Shown here in pieces: positions 26,144 through 34,042 of a stretch of DNA of 64,000 nt. This DNA is from Cyanobacteria bacterium FACHB-63 (lineage in GTDB: Bacteria; Cyanobacteriota; Cyanobacteriia; Leptolyngbyales; Leptolyngbyaceae), in contig JACJNX010000061.1 in the NCBI GenBank assembly GCA_014695255.1, positions 310,001-374,000 on the forward strand, written 5' to 3'. The notes under the pieces are model-generated. The model was given only the letters and a program-made list of their open reading frames with translations. It searched no databases and had not been told where the DNA came from. How positions within the stretch are numbered: the stretch's first letter is position 1; each line of letters begins with the position of its first letter. Position numbers and translations under genes: made by a program.

Positions 26144-27181
26144 CTAGCGGGGCGGACGAGTGCTGAAGACGCGCTCTAATTGCTTAAAGTTTTCTAACAC
26201 GCGACCTGTTCCCAACACAACACAACTGAGCGGATCGGCGGCAACGTGAACCACAATTCCGGTTTCGTGGCTGATCAGGGTATCGAGTCCTTTAAGCAAT
26301 GCGCCACCCCCTGCCAGCATAATGCCTCGATCGATAATATCTGCTGCGAGTTCTGGTGGTGTCCGCTCCAGAGTGCGCTTGACGGCATCGACAATCACAG
26401 AAAGCGGCTCTGACATACTCTCGCGAATTTCAGGCCCTTTAATCGTCACGGTTCGCGGCAGTCCAGACAGCAAGTGCAAGCCTCGCACTTCCATCACATC
26501 CTCGTCGGCGGCGCTCGGATAAGCAGAGCCGATTTGAATTTTAATTTCTTCAGACGTGCGTTCCCCGATTACCAGGTTGTGAACCTTTTTCATGTATTGA
26601 ACGATCGCATCGCTCAATTCATCGCCTGCGACTCGCACCGACTCGCTCAAAACTGTTCCCTGCAAACTCAGAACCGCAACTTCGGTTGTGCCTCCACCGA
26701 TATCGATGATCATGTTTCCGGTCGGTTCTGCTACGGGTAATCCCGCTCCGATCGCGGCAGCAACAGGTTCATCAATCAAATACACTTCACGCGCTCCAGC
26801 TTGTGAAGCTGCTTCCATGACCGCACGACGCTCGACTCCGGTGACTCCGCTAGGAATGCCGATCACTATACGAGGCGAAACGAGTGCCTTCCCCTCATGG
26901 ACGCGCTGAATGAAGTGTTTCAGCATCAACTCAGCCGTATCGAAATCGGCAATTACACCGTCACGGAGGGGGCGCAGGGCGACTACGTTTCCGGGTGTAC
27001 GACCCAGCATTCGTTTGGCATCTTCACCTACAGCTAGTGGAACTTTATCGGTTTGATCGATCGCGACAACGGACGGTTCCGATAGAACAATGCCTTTGCC
27101 AGATACGTAGACTAGGGTGTTAGCGGTACCGAGATCGATACCCATGTCCCGCGAGAGGGAGAAGCGACTGAAAAGACCCAC
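26144..27181 (-). CDS. mreB: Actin-like rod-shape protein MreB
   Basis: Bacterial actin that forms membrane-bound filaments guiding cell-wall synthesis. 345 aa. ATPase motifs: phosphate-1 [28 protein letters not shown] (phosphate-2), adenosine motif [14 protein letters not shown]; also [16 protein letters not shown] and [13 protein letters not shown]. First gene of mreBCD; its 226-bp upstream region is shared with the divergent ssb gene. Confidence 0.98.
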   Translation of the reverse strand: MGLFSRFSLSRDMGIDLGTANTLVYVSGKGIVLSEPSVVAIDQTDKVPLAVGEDAKRMLGRTPGNVVALRPLRDGVIADFDTAELMLKHFIQRVHEGKALVSPRIVIGIPSGVTGVERRAVMEAASQAGAREVYLIDEPVAAAIGAGLPVAEPTGNMIIDIGGGTTEVAVLSLQGTVLSESVRVAGDELSDAIVQYMKKVHNLVIGERTSEEIKIQIGSAYPSAADEDVMEVRGLHLLSGLPRTVTIKGPEIRESMSEPLSVIVDAVKRTLERTPPELAADIIDRGIMLAGGGALLKGLDTLISHETGIVVHVAADPLSCVVLGTGRVLENFKQLERVFSTRPPR

Positions 27182-27407
27182 TAGATTCCTGCCTCTTTAA
27201 AGTGTGATGAGTATGCTGAAGATTGCAAAGCTACGCAATGATGCCAGTCGATAGTGGATCTTATTATAGTTTCCACCCTGAGTCTAGAGGCATTTCCGGA
27301 GAATTACCTAGCCGCGAGATGAAATTCACTAAAAGCGATCGAGTCTCCGTTTAGGCAGCAAAATCGATTAACATAGAGGCGAGTGCTAAATGGAGTACAG
27401 GTGAACT

Positions 27408-27770
27408 ATGAGCTTAAATGTCGTGACGCTGGTTGGACGGGTTGGCGGGGAGCCTGATGTCAAATATTTTGAGTCGGGCAGCGTTAAATGCCGCTTGACG
27501 CTGGCGGTGAACCGACAAACGAAAAATAGCGAGCAGCCCGATTGGTTTAATTTAGAGCTTTGGGGTAAGCAAGCGGATGTGGCAGCGAATTATGTTCGCA
27601 AAGGCAGCCTGATCGGAGTTAAGGGATCGCTGAAGCTGGATACTTGGACAGACAAAAACACGGGAGCCGCACGATCGAGTCCTGTAGTTTTAGTCGATCG
27701 ATTGCAGCTTCTTGGATCAAAGCGCGACAACGAAGGCGGGGAGACTGCCGCTTACGAAGAAGATTTCTAG
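27408..27770 (+). CDS. ssb: Single-stranded DNA-binding protein
   Basis: OB-fold ssDNA-binding protein, 120 aa: MSLNVVTLVGRVGGEPDVKYFESG, LTLAVNR, WFNLELWGKQADVAANYVRKGSLIGVKGSLKLDTW. The C-terminus ends in acidic EEDF, matching the short acidic tip by which SSB recruits partners. It is shorter than E. coli SSB because it lacks the long Gly/Gln linker, as is common in cyanobacteria. AGGTG precedes the ATG. Confidence 0.93.
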   Translation: MSLNVVTLVGRVGGEPDVKYFESGSVKCRLTLAVNRQTKNSEQPDWFNLELWGKQADVAANYVRKGSLIGVKGSLKLDTWTDKNTGAARSSPVVLVDRLQLLGSKRDNEGGETAAYEEDF

Positions 27771-27779
27771 AATCCCTGG

Positions 27780-27797
27780 GCGGGGAGTTTTCCCCGC
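27780..27797. terminator. Hairpin between convergent ssb and Spy-like genes
   Basis: 7-bp GC-rich stem (27780-27786 with 27791-27797) and a GTTT loop. It touches the stop codon of the minus-strand gene. No T-run on either side, so termination strength is doubtful. Confidence 0.45.
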
Positions 27798-28300
27798 TAA
27801 ATTCCTGGAGGTCGTCCCGGTAATCGATCGCGCATTTCTCCTCTACGTTTGTCCATGCGCTCCGCAAATTTTTGTCGCTGTTCTACACTCAGCACATTTC
27901 GGATTTCTAACATACTGTTGAACTGAGCATCTGCGACCTTGGCTCTGAGATCTTTGACCTGACGATATTTCTCTTGGATCTGAGCATCGGTTGCAGTTCC
28001 CGCCATCAGAGTGCGGAGTTCTTGTTGTGCTTGGCGGGCAGCATTTCGATCGTTACTTAACTCATCCCGATAGCGCGATCGAATCTGCTGAATCTTGGTC
28101 ATCTGCTCGGCTGAAAGATTTAGTTCACGCATCAGTCCCCCGTCGCCTCTACCAGGGCGATCCCGCATCGGACGATCGGGAGCTTGGGCGATCGTTTCAC
28201 CGAATCGCTCTTGTCTGAAATCTACCGCCCGTAAAACTGCTGCACTTCCAACTAATACTAAAACTGATGAAGTCGCAATCAGGGCAACACGACGCAACAT
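27797..28300 (-). CDS. Spy/CpxP-like LTXXQ-motif periplasmic protein
   Basis: 167-aa protein with an N-terminal signal or anchor (RRVALIATSSVLVLVGSAAVL) and a helical mature domain bearing the two LTXXQ-type motifs, LSAEQMTKIQQI and LSVEQRQKF, as in the Spy, CpxP and CnrX families (periplasmic chaperones or metal sensors). Start ATG 28300 has AGGAG upstream; the 13-codon extension is rejected. It is the third gene after an ECF sigma and a putative anti-sigma, so it may sense or respond to envelope or metal stress in that circuit (inference). Confidence 0.82.
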   Translation of the reverse strand: MLRRVALIATSSVLVLVGSAAVLRAVDFRQERFGETIAQAPDRPMRDRPGRGDGGLMRELNLSAEQMTKIQQIRSRYRDELSNDRNAARQAQQELRTLMAGTATDAQIQEKYRQVKDLRAKVADAQFNSMLEIRNVLSVEQRQKFAERMDKRRGEMRDRLPGRPPGI

Positions 28301-28313
28301 AATAATTGAACTC

Positions 28314-28634
28314 CTAATTAGTAGAATCGACCAGCGCAAGGTAATCAGAATTCGTATCGCTAGTCCCGTCTAAAACGGTTGACCAGCTACTTTCCATAAA
28401 GGCTTCGAGGGTTGCAGAATCGGGTGAAGGAGATCGAACAGGTTGAGCCACAATCACCCCAATAAAACTTGCTGCAATTCCCGCACTAAACAAAATGAGC
28501 GGGCGAGAAACGCGACGCTTTGGCAAAGATTGAATAATCCGATCTTCTAGATCCGGCGCGGCGGCAGGGGGTGAAGATCGATGCTGACGAAGAAATTGAA
28601 TCAGATCCTCGTCATCTTCGGAAAATGGTTTCAT
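28314..28634 (-). CDS. Putative membrane anti-sigma factor
   Basis: 106-aa protein with an acidic cytosolic N-terminus (DDEDLIQFLRQHRS), one membrane helix (LILFSAGIAASFIGVIVA) and a short outside part ending DYLALVDSTN. There is no recognisable zinc-binding HxxxCxxC motif. The call rests on topology and position: its ATG overlaps the stop of the ECF sigma gene by 4 bases, a hallmark of sigma/anti-sigma pairs. Confidence 0.65.
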   Translation of the reverse strand: MKPFSEDDEDLIQFLRQHRSSPPAAAPDLEDRIIQSLPKRRVSRPLILFSAGIAASFIGVIVAQPVRSPSPDSATLEAFMESSWSTVLDGTSDTNSDYLALVDSTN

Positions 28635-29263
28635 AGTTGGACTCCTTGACGATCGAGAAATTGACGCATTGCCCCACGCGCATGAAACAACCTTGATTTC
28701 ACTGTACCAACCGGAATTTCTAAAATATCAGCGACTTCTTTTTGCGGCATTCCTTCCAAATCATGCAGCACCAGAATCGTGCGGTGATCGAAGCTCAATT
28801 CCTTCAAGCCTCGCATAACAACATCCTCGTAGTGCATCTGAATCAGATCGGGGGCATCTTGCTGTTTCGGGGCGTGTTGGGTCAGGACTTCGAGGCGCGA
28901 TCGGCTTTTTGCTGCCGCTTGACGATAATCGGATGCTACATTCCAGACAATTCGATACAGCCAAGTGGAGAACTGGGAAGTTTGGCGAAACTTAGGTAAG
29001 CCTTTCCAAACCCGCAAGAATACTTCTTGAACCAGATCATCGATCGCGTGATGGTCGCAGAGTTGGTAGAGCAACGCCCGAACGCGATTTTGATAGCGTC
29101 TGTAGAGGCGGCGAAAGCTTTGAGTATTTCCCGCAATGCTGTCTTTGATCAGTTCGTGATCGCCCTGATCGGCAAAATTTGAGAGAGAATCATCTGCTTG
29201 CACCGGGAATATAGAACCTATCCAAGAAGTTGCTGCCGTAGTCACCGATCGAGTGCCATCCAT
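28631..29263 (-). CDS. ECF-type RNA polymerase sigma factor
   Basis: Group 4 sigma factor, 210 aa. Region 2: FRRLYRRYQNRVRALLYQLCDHHAIDDLVQEVFLRVWKGLPKF and the WLYRIVWNVASDYRQ promoter-melting segment. Region 4 helix-turn-helix: MPQKEVADILEIPVGTVKSRLFHAR. It has an N-terminal extension of about 35 residues. It resembles the SigG-type ECF factors of cyanobacteria, but I do not assign a symbol. Likely released from its downstream anti-sigma partner upon envelope stress. Confidence 0.9.
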   Translation of the reverse strand: MDGTRSVTTAATSWIGSIFPVQADDSLSNFADQGDHELIKDSIAGNTQSFRRLYRRYQNRVRALLYQLCDHHAIDDLVQEVFLRVWKGLPKFRQTSQFSTWLYRIVWNVASDYRQAAAKSRSRLEVLTQHAPKQQDAPDLIQMHYEDVVMRGLKELSFDHRTILVLHDLEGMPQKEVADILEIPVGTVKSRLFHARGAMRQFLDRQGVQL

Positions 29264-29344
29264 TCAAGATACTGTTTAGACTGCAATGAGTTTAGAAAGG
29301 TTCAATTGATCAAACTTGCTGAATCAAGTTGAAATGAGTAGACT

Positions 29345-29362
29345 TGTACAAAAAATAGTACA
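29345..29362 (+). promoter_or_regulatory. Putative YefM-type operator (TGTACA repeats)
   Basis: TGTACA at 29345-29350 and AGTACA at 29357-29362, centres 12 bp apart, directly upstream of the antitoxin start. E. coli YefM-YoeB autorepression uses TGTACA core motifs in paired palindromes; the same motif here suggests autoregulation by the Phd/YefM-YoeB complex. Confidence 0.6.
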
Positions 29363-29374
29363 GGTGTGAAACAA

Positions 29375-29629
29375 ATGGAAATTATATCTTTCAGCGAAGC
29401 GAGAAATAATCTCAAAGCGGTGTTGGATCGAGTGGCGGCCGATTCAGACTATACAATCATCACCCGACGAGACGCGGAAGATGCAGTTGTGATGTCGCTA
29501 GAGTTGTTTAATAGTTTGCTCGAAACCGTTCATTTGTTGAAATCTCCTGCAAATGCGGCTCATTTAGAGAGATCGATCGCTCAGTTCAAACAAGGGAAAA
29601 TCGTAGAGCGGAATCTCTTGGATGACTAG
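29375..29629 (+). CDS. Phd/YefM family antitoxin
   Basis: Type II antitoxin, 84 aa. Seen: MEIISFSEARNNLKAVLDRVAADSDYTIITRRDAEDAVVMSLELFNSL, the classic Phd/YefM DNA-binding fold, followed by a helical tail that neutralises the toxin. ATG 29375 is chosen because AGGTG lies about 8 bases upstream; GTG 29366 would start inside that site. Overlaps the toxin gene by 8 bases. Likely represses its own operon through the upstream TGTACA motifs. Confidence 0.92.
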   Translation: MEIISFSEARNNLKAVLDRVAADSDYTIITRRDAEDAVVMSLELFNSLLETVHLLKSPANAAHLERSIAQFKQGKIVERNLLDD

Positions 29630-29888
29630 AAAGATAGCTTGGACAGAAGAAGCTTGGAACGACTACTTGTATTGGCAAGGACAAGATAAAAAGACTCTGA
29701 AGCGGATTAACAAATTAATTGAAGCAGCGTTGCGATCGCCATTTGAAGGGATTGGTAAGCCAGAAGCACTCAGAGAAAACCTAGCAGGATTTTGGTCGCG
29801 GCGCATAGATGATACCAATCGCTTAGTTTATGCAGTTGATGATGAGCATTTAACCGTAATTTCCTGTCGATACCACTACAGCGATTGA
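29622..29888 (+). CDS. YoeB-type toxin (Txe/YoeB family mRNA interferase)
   Basis: Ribosome-dependent mRNA endonuclease, 88 aa. Family markers: IAWTEEAWNDYLYWQGQDKKTLKRINKLI, PFEGIGKPEALRENLAGFWSRRID, NRLVYAVDDEHLTVISCRYHY. Catalytic residues of YoeB (Glu46, Arg65, His83, Tyr84 in E. coli) have clear counterparts in KPEAL, WSRRI and YHY. It appears intact, so the module is probably active. Translationally coupled to the antitoxin. Confidence 0.93.
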   Translation: MTRKIAWTEEAWNDYLYWQGQDKKTLKRINKLIEAALRSPFEGIGKPEALRENLAGFWSRRIDDTNRLVYAVDDEHLTVISCRYHYSD

Positions 29889-29964
29889 GAAGTTCTAATA
29901 ACTCTGCTGCTCGGATTGATTCGGATAGCATAGGATCGATGAGAAGAAATCATTCCTTTTACCT

Positions 29965-30873
29965 ATGTCTGCGTCGTCTCAAGTCGTCTTAATTACGGGT
30001 GCATCGGCGGGAATCGGAGCCGCACTCGCGCAAACGTTAGCCGATCTCCTGCCCAACGTCCGATTGATTCTGGCGGCTCGGAGCATTGATAAATTAGAAA
30101 AGATCGCCGATCGTATTCGTCAATCTGGAGTCGAAGTTCTTGTTGTCGCAACGGATATGGGACAGCCGGATCAGGTGCAAGCGTTGGCAGATATCGCGAT
30201 CGAGAAGTTCGGGCGCGTGGATGTGCTGGTGAATAATGCGGGTTACGGACAGATGGGACCGGTTGAACTAATTCCGATCGAATCAGTTCAGCGCCAATTT
30301 CAGGTAAATGTGATCGGCGCGATCGGACTGATTCAAGCCTTGATTCCGGTGATGCGCGATCACGGCGGCGGCAAAATTATTAATGTCAGTTCGCTGGGCG
30401 GTCGAATTGCATTTCCGTTGGGTGGCTTGTACAGCGCCTCTAAGTTCGCGCTGGAATCGCTGAGTGACAGTCTACGACGGGAATTAGAGCCGTTTAACAT
30501 TCGAGTCAGCGTGATCGAACCCGGACCAGTCAGCACAGAATTTTTTGATGTGGTCGATCGTGAAGTTCACAGCACTATCCCTCATGGGAAAAATACACCT
30601 TATCGAGCCGCATTTGAGCAACTGAAAAACTTAGATAAAATTACAAAACGTCAGGCTTGGAGTTCAGAGCGGGTTGCGACTGTAATCGCGAAGGCGATCG
30701 TTGCCAAATCTCCCCGCTCTCGATACATCGCAGCCACTGCGGGCGGCTTGACTGTATTTATGATGACAAAGGCACTTCCCACATGGATCGTCGATCGCTT
30801 TTGGCAAAGATTCTACGGCATCGATCGCGTTGCCAAGGAATGGAAAACTCGTCACCGTCAGCCCTCTCTGTAA
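29965..30873 (+). CDS. Short-chain dehydrogenase/reductase
   Basis: NAD(P)-dependent classical SDR, 302 aa. Cofactor motif GASAGIGAAL, NNAG in VLVNNAGYGQMG, catalytic Ser in VSSLGG, YxxxK as YSASKFALE, and the PGPVSTEFF loop. The C-terminus has an extra hydrophobic helix (TAAGGLTVFMMTKALPTWIVDRFWQ), suggesting membrane association as in sterol or ketone-type SDRs. Substrate unknown. Its stop overlaps the sucC start by one base (TAATG), so the two are translationally coupled. Confidence 0.9.
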   Translation: MSASSQVVLITGASAGIGAALAQTLADLLPNVRLILAARSIDKLEKIADRIRQSGVEVLVVATDMGQPDQVQALADIAIEKFGRVDVLVNNAGYGQMGPVELIPIESVQRQFQVNVIGAIGLIQALIPVMRDHGGGKIINVSSLGGRIAFPLGGLYSASKFALESLSDSLRRELEPFNIRVSVIEPGPVSTEFFDVVDREVHSTIPHGKNTPYRAAFEQLKNLDKITKRQAWSSERVATVIAKAIVAKSPRSRYIAATAGGLTVFMMTKALPTWIVDRFWQRFYGIDRVAKEWKTRHRQPSL

Positions 30874-32060
30874 TGGATCTTCTCGAATATCAAGCTAAAG
30901 ATTTGTTCCGCGAAGTCGGCATTCCGGTGCTGCCTTCGCAACGTATTGAGCGTCCGACCGACCTCAAAGCGCTTAAAATTCCCTACCCGATCGCGCTGAA
31001 ATCTCAAGTTTATGTGGGTGAGCGCGGACGGGTCGGGGGCGTGCGGTTTGTGTCGAATACGATCGATGCGATCGCGGCGGCGCACTCAATTTTCAATCTG
31101 CCGATTATGGGCGAATATCCCAAAGTCTTGTTGGCAGAAGCAAAGTATGAGGCGCAGCAGGAGCTTTACCTCGCCGTTGTACTCAATCAATCGATTCGCC
31201 GACCTGTGATTCTGGGATCGACCAAGGGAGGAATCGATGTGCAAACAGCGATCGACGAAATGCAGCACGTCATCATTGATCAAGAATTCTCCTCGTTTTA
31301 TGCCCGACGCTTAGCGCTGAAGATGGGACTACAAGGGAATTTGATTAATGCTTTCAGCGAGATTGTTGAGCGCCTGTATCGCCTGTTCATCGACAAAGAT
31401 TTAGATTTAGTTGAAATCAATCCGCTCGGTGTGAGTGCGACGGGTGAGCTAATGGCACTGGACGGGAAAATCACCGTCAATGATGCCGCTTTGGGTCGTC
31501 ATCCTGCGTTAGCTGCCCTCGATCGCCGTTCTCGTAAGTTCGGTATCGATCGGTTACCAGAATCGCTAACGACGATCGATCCAGAGGGACAGATTGCGAT
31601 TGTATGTAACGGAGCCGCTTTGACGATGATGACGATGGATATGATCGCTCAAGCAGGTGGAAAATTGCTGCATTATGTCAATATTGGCAGCGACACGCAC
31701 CACAACTGGCAGCCCGAAACGCTGTGCGATCGACTAGAGCAAGGTTTATCGTTGTTATCAAAAAATAAGCAAGTTAAGGTCATATTAATCAACATTGTGA
31801 GCGGAACGGTTAAGAGTGACCAAGTTGCAACCGCAATCGTTCGCTTTCTGCGTCCGCCTGCACCGACAAGAGCCATTAGCAACAAAGAAGAGCTTAGAAT
31901 CAGTCGGGGTGCGCCATCACCAAAATTAGTTGTGCGGCTATTGGGTACAAACTTAACCGAAGCAAAAGAGCAACTCTCGGTCACTCCAGCCATTCTGATC
32001 GATAATTTGGATGGGGCGATCGCGCAGTTGATTGCTCTTGCGAAAAAACGAGAGAGTTAA
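30873..32060 (+). CDS. sucC: Succinate-CoA ligase beta subunit (SucC-like, cyanobacterial type)
   Basis: ATP-grasp subunit of succinyl-CoA synthetase, 395 aa. Begins MDLLEYQAKDLFREVGIPVL, as SucC proteins do; ERGRVGGVRFV corresponds to the ATP-binding GRGKAGG loop, DLVEINPLGV to the metal-binding ALIEINPL. Two loops differ from E. coli SucC: the GGGAT loop is NIGSDTH and the GGIVRCD loop is SGTVKSD. This suggests altered nucleotide or phosphohistidine handling. The start at 30873 is set by the TAATG overlap with the SDR gene; the longer frame from 30657 is rejected. sucD follows after 369 bp. Confidence 0.88.
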   Translation: MDLLEYQAKDLFREVGIPVLPSQRIERPTDLKALKIPYPIALKSQVYVGERGRVGGVRFVSNTIDAIAAAHSIFNLPIMGEYPKVLLAEAKYEAQQELYLAVVLNQSIRRPVILGSTKGGIDVQTAIDEMQHVIIDQEFSSFYARRLALKMGLQGNLINAFSEIVERLYRLFIDKDLDLVEINPLGVSATGELMALDGKITVNDAALGRHPALAALDRRSRKFGIDRLPESLTTIDPEGQIAIVCNGAALTMMTMDMIAQAGGKLLHYVNIGSDTHHNWQPETLCDRLEQGLSLLSKNKQVKVILINIVSGTVKSDQVATAIVRFLRPPAPTRAISNKEELRISRGAPSPKLVVRLLGTNLTEAKEQLSVTPAILIDNLDGAIAQLIALAKKRES

Positions 32061-32429
32061 GCGATCCTAATCTGTCCTTAACCAAAATATAATCAAGTAA
32101 TTCTACTGATTTTTCTAAACAGAATTAAGTTGCATTTGTTGATTTTGGCAGATCTAAGGATTTCCAATCTCGCTGCGCCTTCTATAATTTGGGAAATACC
32201 TAAAGTTTGCCTGTTCTAGCACACAACGAAAAGATAGATCCAAATTCAATTTTTTACTGTTCGGTAAGTCCTGCTGAAGACGAACACGTACTAGCCCACA
32301 TCAACAATTTGAGCGGGTTGCATTCGTCAAAATTGACCGTTTATATTCCTAGCAGAAGGCTCACCTTGAACAGTCACCGTCATCATTCCTCGGAATGATT
32401 TAATCATCCCTTGCTTATCTACCTTATTT
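32061..32429. other. 369-bp gap between sucC and sucD
   Basis: No convincing gene, repeat or RNA. A 63-codon frame at 32207-32398 starts with TTG and lacks a ribosome binding site. The unusual distance implies a separate promoter for sucD. Confidence 0.5.
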
Positions 32430-33338
32430 ATGAATTTTACGCCAGCCAGCAAAGTCATCGTGCAAGGCATCCTAGAGCCATTGGGAAGACTCTATGCGCC
32501 ACTCATGCAGAAGTATGGCACACAAATTGTCGCAGGTGTGAGTCCAGGTTATGGTGGGCAGACGCTTGCGGGAATTCCAGTGTTCGATATGCTCGAACAG
32601 GCGTTACCCAAGATCGGTGGGGCAGATACAACCGTAATTTTTTCGCCGCCTTACGCCGCACTAGATGCAGCCCTTGAAGCGATTTCGGTTGGCATTCGTC
32701 AGATTGTCTTGGTCAGCCACGGAATTCCCCCACTTGATATGGTACATCTGATCCGCAAAGCTGAAGCAACCGAAACCTTGATTGTGGGTCCGAATAGTCC
32801 GGGCGTAATTGTACCGGGACAAGTGCTGTTAGGGATTCATCCACCGGAGTTTTACCGACCAGGTTCGATCGGGCTTGTGAGCCGCAATGGAACGCTCACC
32901 TATGAAGTAGCTTGGACGCTGACGCAGGCGGGATATGGACAATCGATCGCGGTAAGCTTAGGCGGCGATCAGATTACCGGATCGACGTTTCCGCAGTGGC
33001 TTCAGATTTTGGACGAAGACGATCAGACCGATGTGATTGTGCTGGTTGGAGAAATTGGCGGGGACTTTGAAGAGACCGCAGCCCACTATATTGCAGAAGC
33101 GATCGACAAACCAGTAATTGCGTATGTAGCGGGTCGCAGCGCTCCCCGAAATCGCCGCATGGGACACGCAGGAGCCATTATTGACTTACAAGCAGCAAAT
33201 GTCGGACCTGATTTGGGAACCGCAGAAAGTAAGGTTGCAGCCTTTAAACGTGCAGGAATCCCAGTGGCTGAGCGCCCTTCTGAGATTCCTGAAATCGTGA
33301 AACGAATTTTGAAAACGCCTGTGAGAGAAGCAATCTAA
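32430..33338 (+). CDS. sucD: Succinate-CoA ligase alpha subunit (SucD-like, cyanobacterial type)
   Basis: CoA-binding subunit carrying the phosphorylated histidine. 302 aa. The catalytic His is kept in RRMGHAGAII; SRNGTLTYE and VGPNSPGVI match SRSGTLTYE and IGPNCPGVI of E. coli. The CoA P-loop GFTGSQG is replaced by GILEPLG, and GGDPIPGS by GGDQITGS. The fold is clear but CoA binding may differ. No clear ribosome binding site precedes ATG 32430. It works with the sucC product upstream; both are likely part of the cyanobacterial variant TCA route. Confidence 0.88.
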   Translation: MNFTPASKVIVQGILEPLGRLYAPLMQKYGTQIVAGVSPGYGGQTLAGIPVFDMLEQALPKIGGADTTVIFSPPYAALDAALEAISVGIRQIVLVSHGIPPLDMVHLIRKAEATETLIVGPNSPGVIVPGQVLLGIHPPEFYRPGSIGLVSRNGTLTYEVAWTLTQAGYGQSIAVSLGGDQITGSTFPQWLQILDEDDQTDVIVLVGEIGGDFEETAAHYIAEAIDKPVIAYVAGRSAPRNRRMGHAGAIIDLQAANVGPDLGTAESKVAAFKRAGIPVAERPSEIPEIVKRILKTPVREAI

Positions 33339-33343
33339 CGGAG

Positions 33344-33829
33344 TTACGCTTCGGTTGCTTTTGCCAGTTCCGCAGGTTTTACAAATCCAGCATAAGCCGC
33401 GACTATAGCCGTTAGAGCGTTAAACCAAACGTTGTTACCGTAGATCGGCATTAGACCAAAAGTGGTATTAGTTGCCGGGATCAAGCCGAACAGAACGATC
33501 GCAGTGTAAGCAATTGCGAAACCTTGGTTGTAGACGAGTGAACCGCTAAAGCTAGTTGCTGCGGCAATTCCCAACAAGCCAACAACGATATGCACTGCAT
33601 TGTGCACATAGTTGGTCGGGAACAATCCAAACAAGTGACCATAGCCATCCGAAGAAGACAGGCGGGGAATATAGACATCACCCGTTACAGGGGCACTTCC
33701 AGGGAGCGCCATGAATTGGGGAAGAAATCCAGCAATTCCGATCGTCAGAAAAATGATGCCGAGAATCAAGGCAACTAACTTTTCTGTGTCTGCTAGGCTT
33801 TTGAAGGAGATTTTAAATTTGTCTTGCAT
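33344..33829 (-). CDS. DUF4383 domain-containing membrane protein
   Basis: 161-aa membrane protein of unknown function with four hydrophobic helices. The family signature is seen in DGYGHLFGLFPTNYVHNAVHIVVGLLGIAAA and the first helix VALILGIIFLTIGIAGFLPQF. An N-terminal polar tail of 17 residues and a C-terminal KPAELAKATEA tail face the same side. Convergent with sucD (5-bp gap), divergent from the PfkB-type kinase. Confidence 0.85.
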   Translation of the reverse strand: MQDKFKISFKSLADTEKLVALILGIIFLTIGIAGFLPQFMALPGSAPVTGDVYIPRLSSSDGYGHLFGLFPTNYVHNAVHIVVGLLGIAAATSFSGSLVYNQGFAIAYTAIVLFGLIPATNTTFGLMPIYGNNVWFNALTAIVAAYAGFVKPAELAKATEA

Positions 33830-34042
33830 GATAGTGTTGTGGGTTCGATGAGTAGTCGTAAGCAGAAATGTTGCTTATAGTTTTCATTGAACTATGTTCT
33901 ACGTGAAAGAAATCTGTCGAAAGACTATTACTTTCACAAAACTTGCTGAATACCAAAAAATAGCTTTCATCTATCTCAAGCGGCATTCTGAATTTTTTCA
34001 TTTCCGACATAATAGAGCCCAAATTATTAAGTTTGCTTGGTT

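Noticed and set aside
30657-30872. Upstream extension of sucC
   Set aside because: It lies in antiphase inside the SDR gene; SucC homology begins at MDLLEYQAK, 30873.
32207-32398. 63-codon frame between sucC and sucD
   Set aside because: TTG start, no ribosome binding site, and no recognisable sequence.
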